From Paraburkholderia dioscoreae (GTDB taxonomy: Bacteria > Pseudomonadota > Gammaproteobacteria > Burkholderiales > Burkholderiaceae), in NCBI RefSeq assembly GCF_902459535.1, contig NZ_LR699554.1, forward strand, positions 62,001 to 126,000: a stretch of DNA of 64,000 nt, in the 5' to 3' direction. Positions 8,253 to 17,621 of the stretch are shown here, in pieces. The position numbers and the translations under genes were made by a program. The stretch's first letter is position 1; each line of letters starts with the position of its first letter. The notes beneath the pieces were generated by a model, which was not told where the DNA came from, did not search any database, and worked only from the letters and a program-made list of their open reading frames with translations.

Positions 8253-8373
8253 CGTAATTTGATGTGGGACAACTTAACATTGCATTGTCTTATCTCTGGT
8301 GGACAGGTCAAGCGTTTAGAGCAGGAAGAATCGTATTCCTTAACTGAATGATCGGCGCGCTTGACGTATGTGG

Positions 8374-8404
8374 CGATCCTTGTGCCAGACAGGGATCGTT
8401 TTTT
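8374..8404 (+). terminator. Terminator-like hairpin in the leader of the chaperone-usher operon
   Basis: CGATCC (8374-8379) pairs with GGATCG (8393-8398) and is followed immediately by six T (8399-8404). It lies 40 bases before the second pilin ATG. It may end transcripts from the first pilin, or act as an attenuator for the operon. The stem is short, so strength is uncertain. Confidence 0.5.
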
Positions 8405-8443
8405 GATTTGATCAGCTTTGCTTAGTTTATTGGACCAAACGTT

Positions 8444-9004
8444 ATGAAGTTATCCCTCCCCGCAGTCGCGATCGCCGCCTGCAGTCTGTTCGGTCTCGTC
8501 CCCCTTGGCGCCCATGCGGCGGATGGCACGATCTCCTTCACGGGCACCGTGACGGATAGCACGTGTTCGATCAATGGCAACGCGAGCGGCACTCCCGCCG
8601 ATAAATCGGTCACGTTGGCGCCGGTTTCGAGCGGTTCGCTTGCGTCGGCAGGCGCAGTAGCCGGTACGTCGAACCCCACGGATCTGCAATTGAATCTGAC
8701 GGGCTGCAGCGGTACGGCCACCAAGGCGATTGCACGCTTTGAGAACGGTCCGTCGGTCGACCAATCGAATGGCTATCTCTCGAACATGGGCGGCACCGCG
8801 CAAAACGTGGAGGTTCGTCTCCTTAACGCACAGATGCAGCCGATCAACGTCGCGACGGGCGCGAACAACGATATCGCGACGAACGCGGCAACCATCACGG
8901 GCGACAAGGCAACCCTGCAGTACTTCGCGCAGTATTACGCGACGGGCGTTGCGGCTCCCGGCACGGTCAGCTCGTCCGTTCAATACACGATGGAGTATCA
9001 GTGA
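8444..9004 (+). CDS. Type 1-like fimbrial major pilin (paralogue 2)
   Basis: A 186-aa secreted pilin, the same length as the paralogue at 7267 and strongly similar to it (both have DSTC/DTTCSING, LTGC.G.ATKAIA, VEV.LLN.QMQPINV). Signal peptide MKLSLPAVAIAACSLFGLVPLGAHA, then ADGTISFTGTVTDSTC. The C-terminus YTMEYQ is the donor-strand/chaperone recognition end. It is the first gene of a probable operon: chaperone starts 50 bases later, then usher. It is likely the main shaft subunit exported through the usher. Confidence 0.92.
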   Translation: MKLSLPAVAIAACSLFGLVPLGAHAADGTISFTGTVTDSTCSINGNASGTPADKSVTLAPVSSGSLASAGAVAGTSNPTDLQLNLTGCSGTATKAIARFENGPSVDQSNGYLSNMGGTAQNVEVRLLNAQMQPINVATGANNDIATNAATITGDKATLQYFAQYYATGVAAPGTVSSSVQYTMEYQ

Positions 9005-9054
9005 GCGAAGGCCCTTTTGCGCGCTTTTTCTGAAACACCGATAGACAGACCGCA

Positions 9055-9798
9055 ATGAAGCTGCTCAGAAAATTGCCGATAGGAATCGGCTTTGTATGTG
9101 CGCTGCTGGCCGGCAGCATACATGCAAGCGTGACGATCGGCGGTACGCGCGTGGTGTATCCACTTGAGCAGCGTGAAGTGACGGTCAAGCTGGATAACGA
9201 CAGCAACAAACCCTCGCTCGTGCAGGTCTGGATCGACGACGGCAAGCCGGATGCCAAACCCGGTGAAATCAAAGTGCCGTTCGTGATTACGCCGCCGATT
9301 TTCCGTATGGACGCGAAAAAGGCGCAGACGTTGCGCGTAATGTACACCGGCGAACCATTGCCCCAGGACCGCGAGTCGGTTTATTGGCTCAATGTTCTGG
9401 ATATTCCACCGAAGGCAGGTGCTGTGCCGGACGCCAATACTTTGAGCCTGGCGTATCGCACCCGTATCAAGGTTTTCGCGCGGCCGGACAAGCTACCCGG
9501 CAAGCCTGAAGATGCGGCCGCGCAACTGCGTTGGAGTATTACTGCGTCGGCGGATGGCAAGGGGCAGGCGGTCAGCGTTTCGAATCCGACGCCTTACTAC
9601 GTTTCGTTCAGTGAGATCGGCGTCGAAAGCGGTGGCCACACCTTCAGGAACGATCAGGGCGGAATGGTTGCGCCGCGCACTTCAGCGGCCCTGCCGATCG
9701 CGAAGATGAATGGTGTTGCCGCGGGCGCGAAGGTGCACTACATCGCAATCAACGACTACGGCGGCCCGATCGACGGCGACGCCGCTCTTGGCGACTAG
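9055..9798 (+). CDS. Periplasmic fimbrial chaperone (PapD/FimC family)
   Basis: A 247-aa protein with signal peptide (MKLLRKLPIGIGFVCALLAGSIHA). Mature residues start SVTIGGTRVVYPLEQREVTVKL. Family hallmarks follow: the alternating F1-G1 strand region (FRMDAKKAQTLRVMY) with the conserved PPIFR, and the domain-linker segment SVYWLNVLDIPP. These match the conserved proline-rich and W-L-N motifs of PapD-type chaperones. It folds pilin subunits by donor-strand complementation and delivers them to the usher at 9915. Confidence 0.93.
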   Translation: MKLLRKLPIGIGFVCALLAGSIHASVTIGGTRVVYPLEQREVTVKLDNDSNKPSLVQVWIDDGKPDAKPGEIKVPFVITPPIFRMDAKKAQTLRVMYTGEPLPQDRESVYWLNVLDIPPKAGAVPDANTLSLAYRTRIKVFARPDKLPGKPEDAAAQLRWSITASADGKGQAVSVSNPTPYYVSFSEIGVESGGHTFRNDQGGMVAPRTSAALPIAKMNGVAAGAKVHYIAINDYGGPIDGDAALGD

Positions 9799-9914
9799 CA
9801 CCGCTACATCCTGCCAGGGGGCAGCCAACCCCCTTCTCCTACACGGCGTGCGTTGCACAGGCAACGTACAGAGGCGACGTACGCCCGTGGCGGGACATTG
9901 ATTCCGATCACATC

Positions 9915-12578
9915 ATGAAGGACTTACCCTGTTGCCGGTCGTCCGTTCGCAGCACTGAACTCGCTGGTGCGTTCAGACTCGACCCAGCCGCTGCTGTCGT
10001 CACGCTGGCATGCGCGGTCCTGGGCAGTGTTCAGCCGGTACGCGCACAGGCGTCCGAACCGGTTCAAGCGGGCGCAGCCGTGGAGTTCGACACAACATTT
10101 CTGCGCGTCGATTCGAATGCAACGGTGGACGTCACGCGGTTTGCGCATGGCAACGCGGTATCCGCAGGCGTTTATTCCGTCGACCTGTTTATCAACGGTA
10201 TTCGTGTTGCGCGCCATGATGTGCGTTTTGTGGCCGCGAGCGAAAAGACTGCGGCGCGACCTTGCTTCAGCCGGCAAATGCTGGAAACGCTTGGCGTCGA
10301 CTTTGCCAAGGTCGCTGCGAATAACGAGGCGAAGGCGGTAACCGACGCCGGCGCTACCGGCGAATGCATCGACCTCGCGGCAGCCGTGCCCGACGCTACG
10401 GCGGACTTCGACTTCGCGGAACAAAAGATTGCCCTTAACGTACCGCAAAAATATATGCGAAACGTTGCGCGCGGTTACGTGCCGCCCGAGATGTGGCAGA
10501 ACGGAGTCAACGCAGCTTTCCTGAGCTACAACGCGAACGCTTACCACAGCGGCGGATCTGGAGTCGAATCGACCCAGAGCTATGTCGGTTTGAATGCCGG
10601 GGTGAACCTCGGCGCATGGCACTTTCGCCATCAGTCGTCGGTGACCCAGCAAGGTGGCGCCGCCACGCAATTCGACAACATTGCGACCTACCTTCAGCGT
10701 GACATCATCACGATGAAGTCGCAATTGACCGTCGGCGACGGCTATACGACCGGCGATGTTTTCGACAGCGTGCAATTTCGCGGCGCGCAGATCGCCACCG
10801 ACGACCGCATGCTGCCAGAATCCCTGCGAGGCTACGCGCCGATCGTGCGTGGCACGGCTGAATCGAACGCACGCGTGACGGTTCGTCAGAACGGCCAGGT
10901 GATCTACGAAACCACCGTCTCGCCGGGTCCGTTCGAAATCAACGACCTTTACGCGACCGGCTATGGCGGCAACCTGGATGTCACCGTCACCGAAGCCAAC
11001 GGCCGTACGAAAAGCTTCACTGTGCCTTACGCCTCGGTTGCCCAGTCGTTGCGGCCCGGCACCACACGGTTTTCAGTCACCGCCGGCGAGCTCCGCAATT
11101 CCACGCTGGAGACAAACCCGAATTTCGCGCAGTTCACGTTACAGCGGGGGCTAACCAATCTGGTCACGGTCTATGGTGGCGCCGTGGCTGCTAACGGTTA
11201 TATGGCCGCCGACGTGGGCGCCGCACTGAACACGAAGTTCGGCGCGCTGTCAGCTGACGTGACAGGCGCTCAAACGCAGATTCCGGATCAGGGTATGTCG
11301 CGCGGCACCAGCTTGCGCATCGGATACAGCAAGTTCATCGATCCGACCAACACGAACATTGCACTCGCGGCGTATCGCTATTCGACGGCGGGGTACATGA
11401 ACCTGTCGGATGCAGCGTCCGTGCGTGACCTCGCTATGCACGGCGGCGATCCGGATTCGGTGTACCGGCAGCGCAACCGTTTTCAGGTCACGCTCAATCA
11501 GAATTTCAAGGAATACGGGACGGTCTTTCTGAACGCTTCCGCTCAGCAATACTGGAATCGCAGCGGCAGCGATGTGTTCTACCAGGCTGGTTATAACAAT
11601 CGTTTCAAGTACGGCACGTACAGTATCAGCGCAGGGCGCACACGCAACTCGAACGGGTCAATGTCGGACCAGATCATGTTGAGTACCACGTTGCCGCTCG
11701 GTCGTGACCAGTATTCGCCCCTGCTGTCGACGAACCTCGGCAGTTCGGGCGGAAACACCAACCTGCAGGCCAACGTGAGCGGCTCGCTGGGCGAGCGCAA
11801 CCAGTATTCGTATAGCGCGTATGGGGCGTACGGCGACGGCTCGGGCGCCAGTACCGCGAGCGCGGGCGCGAGCGGCACCTATCGCGCGCCATACGCGCAG
11901 TTGACGGGATCGGCGAGCGGGGGAACCGGCTCGAGCCAGGTGTCGGCGGGTATCAGCGGGTCGATCGTCGCGCATCCGGGGGGTGTCACGTTCTCGCAGA
12001 CGGTGGGCGACACGTTCGGCGTGATCGAAGCACCCGGCGCCGCAGGCGCGAGCGTGACCAGTTCCCCCGGCGTCAAGCTCAATGGACGCGGCTTTGCGGT
12101 CGTTCCGTACCTGACGCCATACGGCATCAACACCGTGGATATCGATCCGAAGGGCACGTCGACCGATGTGGAATTTGAGTCGACGTCGGAGCAGGCGGTG
12201 CCGCGATTGGGTTCGGTGGTGATGATCAAGTACAAGACGGTGACCGGCCGCGCGGCGTTGATTCGTGCACCGCAGCCTGGCGACAAGGCGCTGCCATTTG
12301 GCGCGGACGTGGTCGACGGCAACGGCAAGACCGTGGGTATCGTCGCGCAGGACAGCCGGATTTTCGCGCGCGGACTCGAGGACAAAGGCTCGCTGTTCGT
12401 GAAATGGGGCGCGTCGGCCTCCGGGCAATGTCGTATCGATTACATGTTGCCGCCGCAAACAGGTAAGGCAGGAGCGGCCTACACGTCTGTGGAAGGGCAC
12501 TGCGTGGGTGAGACGCTAACCGAAAAGGCGAACCTTGCTTCCGGCAGTACCAGGCAAACAAATTCGAAGAGCAATTAA
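9915..12578 (+). CDS. Outer-membrane fimbrial usher (FimD/PapC family)
   Basis: An 887-aa usher, full length for the family. After an unusually long and polar N-terminus comes a hydrophobic export signal (AAVVTLACAVLGSVQPVRAQA). The N-terminal periplasmic domain starts VEFDTTFLRVDSNATVDVTRFAHGNAVSAGVY. The beta-barrel has the plug region (YAPIVRGTAESNARVTVRQNG, YETTVSPGPFEINDLY), and the C-terminal domain has the typical GKTVGIVAQDSRIFARG and a cysteine pair (GQCRIDY, GHCVGE). It secretes and assembles the pilins encoded upstream. No clear Shine-Dalgarno precedes the ATG. An internal start a few codons later would shorten the signal region. Confidence 0.93.
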   Translation: MKDLPCCRSSVRSTELAGAFRLDPAAAVVTLACAVLGSVQPVRAQASEPVQAGAAVEFDTTFLRVDSNATVDVTRFAHGNAVSAGVYSVDLFINGIRVARHDVRFVAASEKTAARPCFSRQMLETLGVDFAKVAANNEAKAVTDAGATGECIDLAAAVPDATADFDFAEQKIALNVPQKYMRNVARGYVPPEMWQNGVNAAFLSYNANAYHSGGSGVESTQSYVGLNAGVNLGAWHFRHQSSVTQQGGAATQFDNIATYLQRDIITMKSQLTVGDGYTTGDVFDSVQFRGAQIATDDRMLPESLRGYAPIVRGTAESNARVTVRQNGQVIYETTVSPGPFEINDLYATGYGGNLDVTVTEANGRTKSFTVPYASVAQSLRPGTTRFSVTAGELRNSTLETNPNFAQFTLQRGLTNLVTVYGGAVAANGYMAADVGAALNTKFGALSADVTGAQTQIPDQGMSRGTSLRIGYSKFIDPTNTNIALAAYRYSTAGYMNLSDAASVRDLAMHGGDPDSVYRQRNRFQVTLNQNFKEYGTVFLNASAQQYWNRSGSDVFYQAGYNNRFKYGTYSISAGRTRNSNGSMSDQIMLSTTLPLGRDQYSPLLSTNLGSSGGNTNLQANVSGSLGERNQYSYSAYGAYGDGSGASTASAGASGTYRAPYAQLTGSASGGTGSSQVSAGISGSIVAHPGGVTFSQTVGDTFGVIEAPGAAGASVTSSPGVKLNGRGFAVVPYLTPYGINTVDIDPKGTSTDVEFESTSEQAVPRLGSVVMIKYKTVTGRAALIRAPQPGDKALPFGADVVDGNGKTVGIVAQDSRIFARGLEDKGSLFVKWGASASGQCRIDYMLPPQTGKAGAAYTSVEGHCVGETLTEKANLASGSTRQTNSKSN

Positions 12579-12588
12579 ATGTCTGCGT

Positions 12589-12897
12589 TCAAGTTCTGTC
12601 CACAACGATCCGGTCGTCTTGACGGACAACACGGACCCGTTCAATCGGTCCAATGTTCTCACTCCGGCCGCGGACTCGACCGCAAAGGGGATTGGTCTTC
12701 AGATATTGAATAACAAAGGCGCGCTGGTGTCGTTCGGATCGGACTCATCGGAGCCCTTTACGACCAACCAATGGCTCATCGGTGCGTCACCTGACGGCCG
12801 GCTACAAGTGCCTTTGACCGTGCAATAGGTGCGAACGGGGGACGTGGAGGCTGGCTCGATCACAGCACTCGCCACTTTCACGATGTCGTATCAGTAA
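12589..12897 (+). pseudogene. Remnant of a fimbrial tip adhesin (C-terminal pilin domain with stop codon)
   Basis: One frame reads VVLTDNTDPFNRSN, then GIGLQILNNKGALVSFG and TTNQWLIGASPDG, which matches the C-terminal pilin domain of the intact adhesin at 18276-19301. It stops at TAG (12826-12828) exactly where a Tyr codon (TAC) is expected before VRTGDVEAGSI. The same frame continues through TFTMSYQ to TAA at 12895-12897. The N-terminal receptor-binding domain is absent, and the ATG at 12579 opens a different frame. Its position right after the usher is where an operon-encoded adhesin would normally lie. Confidence 0.82.
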
Positions 12898-13183
12898 AGC
12901 TTTTGGGGTGGACCCGCCTGAAGCTTCTCCGCCGCACCAGCCCCTTTTCGATACGTCATTCCCTATGACGTGTATCATTCGTTCCCTGCGCTGTTCTGCG
13001 CTGGCGATTCCCGTATTGTCGAACGCTCGTTCGTGACCTGTTTCCAACGCGGTCGAGTTGCCGTTGTGACGCGGGCCGCCGGCCCAACTCCCGCAGCCCG
13101 ACGCCGCCGCGCAAGGCGTGGCACACCGGTAGCCACAAGCCGCCGGGAACCGCCCGAACCCCTATCCGTGACCGCCAGACCCG

Positions 13184-14785
13184 ATGTCAGTCTCCGAACT
13201 CAAACGCCGCCGCACGTTCGCGGTCATTTCCCACCCGGACGCGGGTAAGACCACGCTCACGGAAAAGCTGCTGCTGTTCTCGGGCGCGATTCAGATCGCG
13301 GGCACCGTGAAGGGCCGCAAGAGCAACCGCTACGCGACGTCCGACTGGATGGAGATCGAAAAGCAGCGGGGCATTTCGGTGGCGAGTTCGGTGATGCAGT
13401 TCGAGTACGGCGACGCCGTCATCAATCTGCTCGACACGCCGGGCCACGAAGACTTCTCTGAAGATACCTACCGCGTGCTCACCGCGGTCGACGCCGCCGT
13501 GATGGTGATCGACGGCGCGAACGGTGTCGAAGCGCAAACGCTCAAACTGCTCGAAGTCTGCCGCAGCCGCAAGACGCCGATCGTCACTTTCATCAACAAG
13601 CTCGACCGGGAAGTGCGCGAGCCGCTCGAACTGCTCGACGAAATCGAGCAGCACCTGGGTGTCGCCGCCGTGCCGTTCACATGGCCGATCGGCATGGGCA
13701 AGGATTTCCAGGGCGTCTACGACATCCAGCGCGATCAGGTGCGCCTGTTCCGCGCGGGGCAGGACAAGGCGGGCGGCGAGGTCGAAACGCTGCACGCGCT
13801 CAGCGACGAAGAAGGCGAACGCCGCTTCGGCCATGCCTGGGTCAAGGCGAAGGAAGAGATCGATCTGATCACCGGCGCGTCGCCGGATTTCGATCGCGAG
13901 CAGTTTCTCGCCGGTCAGCAATCGCCGGTGCTGTTCGGCTCGGCGATCAACAACTTCGGCGTGAAGGAAATTCTCGACGCGCTGGTCGATCTGGCGCCGC
14001 CGCCTTCCATGCGCATGACCGTGCAGCGGCCCGTGATGCCGGACGAACCGAAGTTCACCGGCGTCGTGTTCAAGGTGCAGGCGAACATGGATCTGGCCCA
14101 CCGCGACCGCGTGGCATTCATCCGTGTGTGCTCGGGGCATTTCGAACGCGGCATGGCCGTGAAGGTGACGCGCACGAACAAGACGTTCCGCGCGAACAAC
14201 GTGGTGACGTTCCTGTCGCAGCGTCGTGAGACGGTGAGCGAGGCCTATCCGGGCGACATCATCGGTATTCCGAATCATGGCACGCTGAGTCTCGGCGATA
14301 CGCTGACCGAAGGCGAGCAACTGCAGTTCGTCGGCCTGCCGTTCTTCGCACCGGAAATTTTCCAGACGGTGGAAGTGGTCGATCCCATGCGCGCCAAGCA
14401 ACTTGGCGAAGCGCTCAAGCAACTCGGCGAGGAAGGCGCGATCCAGGTGTTCCGTCCGGAAGTGGGCGGCTTGATGATTCTCGGCGCGGTCGGGCAACTG
14501 CAGTTCGAAGTGGTGTCGCACCGTTTGTCGACCGAATACAAGGTCGACGTGCGCATGGCGCCGGCGCGTTACCGCATGTCGCGCTGGGTGACTTGCGACG
14601 ATGCCGCCGAACTGCGCCGCTTCACCGATTCATACGCGGCGCGGATTGCGCTCGACGCTTCGGATGCACCGACTTATCTCGCGTCGCACGTGTCGGAGAT
14701 CGAAGTCGCGCAGAAGGCATGGCCGAAAATCGTGTTCAACGAATTGCGCGAGCATTCTGGCGCACCGTTCAAGAGGGCGATGTAA
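13184..14785 (+). CDS. prfC: Peptide chain release factor 3 (RF3 GTPase)
   Basis: A 533-aa translational GTPase, full length for RF3, which recycles RF1/RF2 after stop-codon hydrolysis. Motifs visible: G1 SHPDAGKTT (about residues 16-24), switch I RGISVASSVMQFEY, G3 DTPGHEDFSEDTYR (about 85), G4 NKLDRE (about 138), followed by the RF3-specific domains II and III (GHFERGMAVKVTRTNK; EVGGLMILGAVGQLQFEVV). No strong Shine-Dalgarno is seen. A terminator-like 13-bp hairpin follows. A long antisense ORF (13187-14521) is a shadow. Confidence 0.97.
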   Translation: MSVSELKRRRTFAVISHPDAGKTTLTEKLLLFSGAIQIAGTVKGRKSNRYATSDWMEIEKQRGISVASSVMQFEYGDAVINLLDTPGHEDFSEDTYRVLTAVDAAVMVIDGANGVEAQTLKLLEVCRSRKTPIVTFINKLDREVREPLELLDEIEQHLGVAAVPFTWPIGMGKDFQGVYDIQRDQVRLFRAGQDKAGGEVETLHALSDEEGERRFGHAWVKAKEEIDLITGASPDFDREQFLAGQQSPVLFGSAINNFGVKEILDALVDLAPPPSMRMTVQRPVMPDEPKFTGVVFKVQANMDLAHRDRVAFIRVCSGHFERGMAVKVTRTNKTFRANNVVTFLSQRRETVSEAYPGDIIGIPNHGTLSLGDTLTEGEQLQFVGLPFFAPEIFQTVEVVDPMRAKQLGEALKQLGEEGAIQVFRPEVGGLMILGAVGQLQFEVVSHRLSTEYKVDVRMAPARYRMSRWVTCDDAAELRRFTDSYAARIALDASDAPTYLASHVSEIEVAQKAWPKIVFNELREHSGAPFKRAM

Positions 14786-14832
14786 ATCCGCAGCGACGGT
14801 AGTCGAACGCAAAGCAAGGCAAAGCAAGACAA

Positions 14833-14865
14833 GCAAATGGCCCCGCCAGAAACGGGGCCATTTGC
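14833..14865 (+). terminator. Hairpin after prfC
   Basis: GCAAATGGCCCCG and CGGGGCCATTTGC form a perfect 13-bp stem with a 7-base loop, 48 bases after the prfC stop. The T run is absent on the plus strand (GTTAA follows), but the stem strength suggests a terminator or transcript 3' end. Confidence 0.7.
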
Positions 14866-15058
14866 GTTAACGGCGCTACGACGATTTGTATGCTGCGTCG
14901 GCCAGCCGCGCGTTGTCTCCCAAAGACACGCCCTTCCTGGTGCGGTGCCAACCGGCTGCCTGACGGAAGCGCCGCGCGAGCGCCCGACTTCGCCTATGCT
15001 GACGAAGACGCACGCCTGACCGCCAGGCGGCTTGCCTTCCCCAGTTTCCGGAGCGCCC

Positions 15059-17488
15059 GTGACCGTTCGCAATCTCGACGCCTTGTTTCGACCCAAATCC
15101 GTCGCCGTGATCGGCGCTTCCGAGCGGCCGGGCAGCACCGGCGCGATGGTGTGGACGCGCGTGCTGGACGGCGGCTTCGAAGGCCCGCTCTGGCCGGTCA
15201 ACCCGAAGTACCCGACGCTCGGCGGCCATGCCGTGATCGGCGAGACCGGCGACTTGCCGGAAGCGCCCACGGTCGCCGTGATCTGCACGCCTCCGGCCAC
15301 ATGGCCGGGCATCATCCATAAGCTCGGCGGCTTGGGCACGCGCGCGGCGATCATCGTGGGCGAGGTGCGCAGCGATGACGACCGGCTCGCGTTGCGGCAT
15401 GCGCTCTCGGCGGCACGGCCCAATCTGCTGCGGATCGTCGGGCCAGGCAGTCTCGGCGTGGTGTCGCCGGCGCTGCACGCGCATCTGGGTGCGCCGTCGT
15501 GCACGGTGAAGGCGGGCGGTGTCGCGTGGGTGTCGCAGTCGAATGCGCTGACCAATGCCGTGCTCGGCTGGGCACAGGCGCGCGGCCTCGGCTTTTCGCA
15601 TGCCGTGGCGCTCGGCGCAGAGGCGGACGTGGACGCGGGCGACGTGCTCGACTATCTGGCCAGCGATCCCGGTACGCGCGCCATCCTGCTCGAACTGGAC
15701 AGCGTGCGCGCGGCGCGCAAGTTCATGTCGGCGGCCCGCGCGGCGGCGCGCAACAAACCGGTTCTGGCGCTACGCTCCGGCCGCGCCGATCCCGCCGACG
15801 CGCTCTACACGGCCGCTTTCCGCCGCGCGGGCATGGTGCGGGTCGATTCGCTCGACGATCTGCTCGACGAAATCGAGACGCTGGGCGTGGGCCGCGTGGC
15901 GGCGGGCGCCACGGCCACGCTGATTACCAGCGACAGCGGCCTTGCCACGCTCGCCTGCGACGCCTTTGCCGCGGCCGGTGATACGCTCGCGCCGTGGCCC
16001 GACGAAGCGTCCGAGGCTCTGCGGCAGGCATTGCCGCATGCCGTCGGCGGCAATCCGCTGCGGCTTGGCGACGACGCGCGCCCCGAGCACTTCGGGACCG
16101 CCCTCGAACTGCTCGCGAACCAGCGCGGTTCGGGAACGGCGTTCGTCGTGCATGCGTCGACGCACAGTGCGCCGGTGGGCGAGGTGGCGCAGGCCTTGAT
16201 CGCGAATCAGCGCTTCGCGTATCGCGGCTTGCTCGCGTGCTTTTTTGGCGGCGTGGATGCCGCCACGCGCGACGCGCTGCACGCTCAGGGCATTCCGGTT
16301 CACACGACGCCGCAGCGGCTCGCGCGCGCCTTCGCGCGGCTGGTCGACTATCGAATGGGGCGCGAACTGCTGATGCAAACGCCCGAGGGTTTGCCGGCGC
16401 AAATCCCCGCCGCGATCGATGCAGCTCAAGCACAGGCGCGCGAGGCGCTCGCGGAAGGTGGGCATCAACTAATCGGCGTAGCGGCGGCGCAGTTTCTTGA
16501 GCGTTTTGGCTTACAGGTGGAAACGGCCCCGCAGGCATTGGACGGCGCGGAAGCGAGCCCCGGTTCAACTGGCAAGCCCATCGTCGACATCGTCGTCGAG
16601 CTTCACGACGACGACAACTTCGGCCCCGTATTCCGTTTCACGGCACCAGCGGTCGACGGCATATCCGAACCGCTGCGCGTCTACGGTTTGCCGCCGCTCA
16701 ATCCCATGCTCGCGCGCGACATCGTCGCGCGTTCGCGCTACGCGCAGCTGATTACGCCGGACCCGGCATTGGCTGCGCTGACGGCGCTCTCGCAAGCGGT
16801 GTGCGATGTAAGGGAAATCGTCGGTCTCAGGCTGACACTGCGGGTGTATCGCGATCGCGTGACGGTCGTCGGTCCTTCATTGAGCGTTGCGGCAACGCGC
16901 AGCCGTCTCGCGATCGTGCCCTATCCGCGCCGCTTCGAAGAGACGCTGGACTGGCAAGGCTTGCGGGTAACGGTGCGGCCGATCCGTCCGGAAGACGAGA
17001 CCGCGCACCATGACTTTGTCGAAGCCATGACGCCTGAAGATTTGCGCCTGCGATTCTTCGGCGCGGTGGGCAGTTTCGACCACTCGCAACTCGCGCGAAT
17101 GACGCAGATCGACTACGACCGCGAAATGGCGCTGATCGCCACCGTGCAAAGCGAAGAAGGTTTCACGCGGACGCTGGGCGTGGTGCGGGCGGTCGCCGAT
17201 CCCGACAACGAAACAGCCGAATTCGCGGTGGCGGTGCGCTCGGACCAGAAAGGCCGGCGCCTCGGCCAGTTGCTGATGGACCGGATTATCAGATACGCGC
17301 GGGCGCGCGGCATCCATTGGCTGATCGGCGAAGCGCTGCGCGAGAACGTCGCGATGATCGCGCTCGCCAAAGCTAGCGGCTTCACGATGACGCGAACGGA
17401 AGATCCGGGTGTCGTCGGCTTTCGTATGGCGCTGGATGAACCGGCCGAACCGGGCACGGGGAGCGCGGCGCCAACCGCGCCGGGTTGA
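15059..17488 (+). CDS. CoA-binding / GNAT protein acetyltransferase (Pat/PatZ-like)
   Basis: I start at GTG 15059 because GGAG lies six bases before it; a TTG at 15032 is less likely. The product is 809 aa. The N-terminal CoA-binding domain (VAVIGASERPGSTGAMV, about 14-130) is followed by a succinyl-CoA-ligase-like flavodoxin domain and the ATP-grasp position, then a C-terminal GNAT acetyltransferase (about 636-790; acetyl-CoA loop DQKGRRLGQLL). This is the ADP-forming acetyl-CoA-synthetase-like architecture of PatZ/Pat enzymes, which acetylate lysines of metabolic enzymes such as acetyl-CoA synthetase. The ATP-grasp part looks shortened relative to the roughly 890-aa PatZ. Targets here are inferred from the family only. 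Confidence 0.85.
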   Translation: MTVRNLDALFRPKSVAVIGASERPGSTGAMVWTRVLDGGFEGPLWPVNPKYPTLGGHAVIGETGDLPEAPTVAVICTPPATWPGIIHKLGGLGTRAAIIVGEVRSDDDRLALRHALSAARPNLLRIVGPGSLGVVSPALHAHLGAPSCTVKAGGVAWVSQSNALTNAVLGWAQARGLGFSHAVALGAEADVDAGDVLDYLASDPGTRAILLELDSVRAARKFMSAARAAARNKPVLALRSGRADPADALYTAAFRRAGMVRVDSLDDLLDEIETLGVGRVAAGATATLITSDSGLATLACDAFAAAGDTLAPWPDEASEALRQALPHAVGGNPLRLGDDARPEHFGTALELLANQRGSGTAFVVHASTHSAPVGEVAQALIANQRFAYRGLLACFFGGVDAATRDALHAQGIPVHTTPQRLARAFARLVDYRMGRELLMQTPEGLPAQIPAAIDAAQAQAREALAEGGHQLIGVAAAQFLERFGLQVETAPQALDGAEASPGSTGKPIVDIVVELHDDDNFGPVFRFTAPAVDGISEPLRVYGLPPLNPMLARDIVARSRYAQLITPDPALAALTALSQAVCDVREIVGLRLTLRVYRDRVTVVGPSLSVAATRSRLAIVPYPRRFEETLDWQGLRVTVRPIRPEDETAHHDFVEAMTPEDLRLRFFGAVGSFDHSQLARMTQIDYDREMALIATVQSEEGFTRTLGVVRAVADPDNETAEFAVAVRSDQKGRRLGQLLMDRIIRYARARGIHWLIGEALRENVAMIALAKASGFTMTRTEDPGVVGFRMALDEPAEPGTGSAAPTAPG

Positions 17489-17564
17489 ACGGATCACTGT
17501 TGCGTTGCCTTTACAGCAGGCTGCGCAAACGGCCAAGATAGTTGCTGCGGCGGTGATCGAAGCA

Positions 17565-17589
17565 GCGAGAGGCGCTGAAGGCCTCTCGC
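17565..17589. terminator. Hairpin between convergent genes
   Basis: GCGAGAGGC and GCCTCTCGC form a 9-bp stem with a 7-base loop between the convergent Pat-like gene and the 17622 gene. No T run is present, so its role as a terminator is uncertain. Confidence 0.4.
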
Positions 17590-17621
17590 CACAAGAAGCG
17601 TGAAGGAAGGGAGCACCTTCT

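Noticed and set aside
13187..14521. A 444-residue minus-strand frame opposite prfC
   Set aside because: Shadow of the RF3 gene: His/Arg-rich composition, no ribosome binding site and no recognisable domains.
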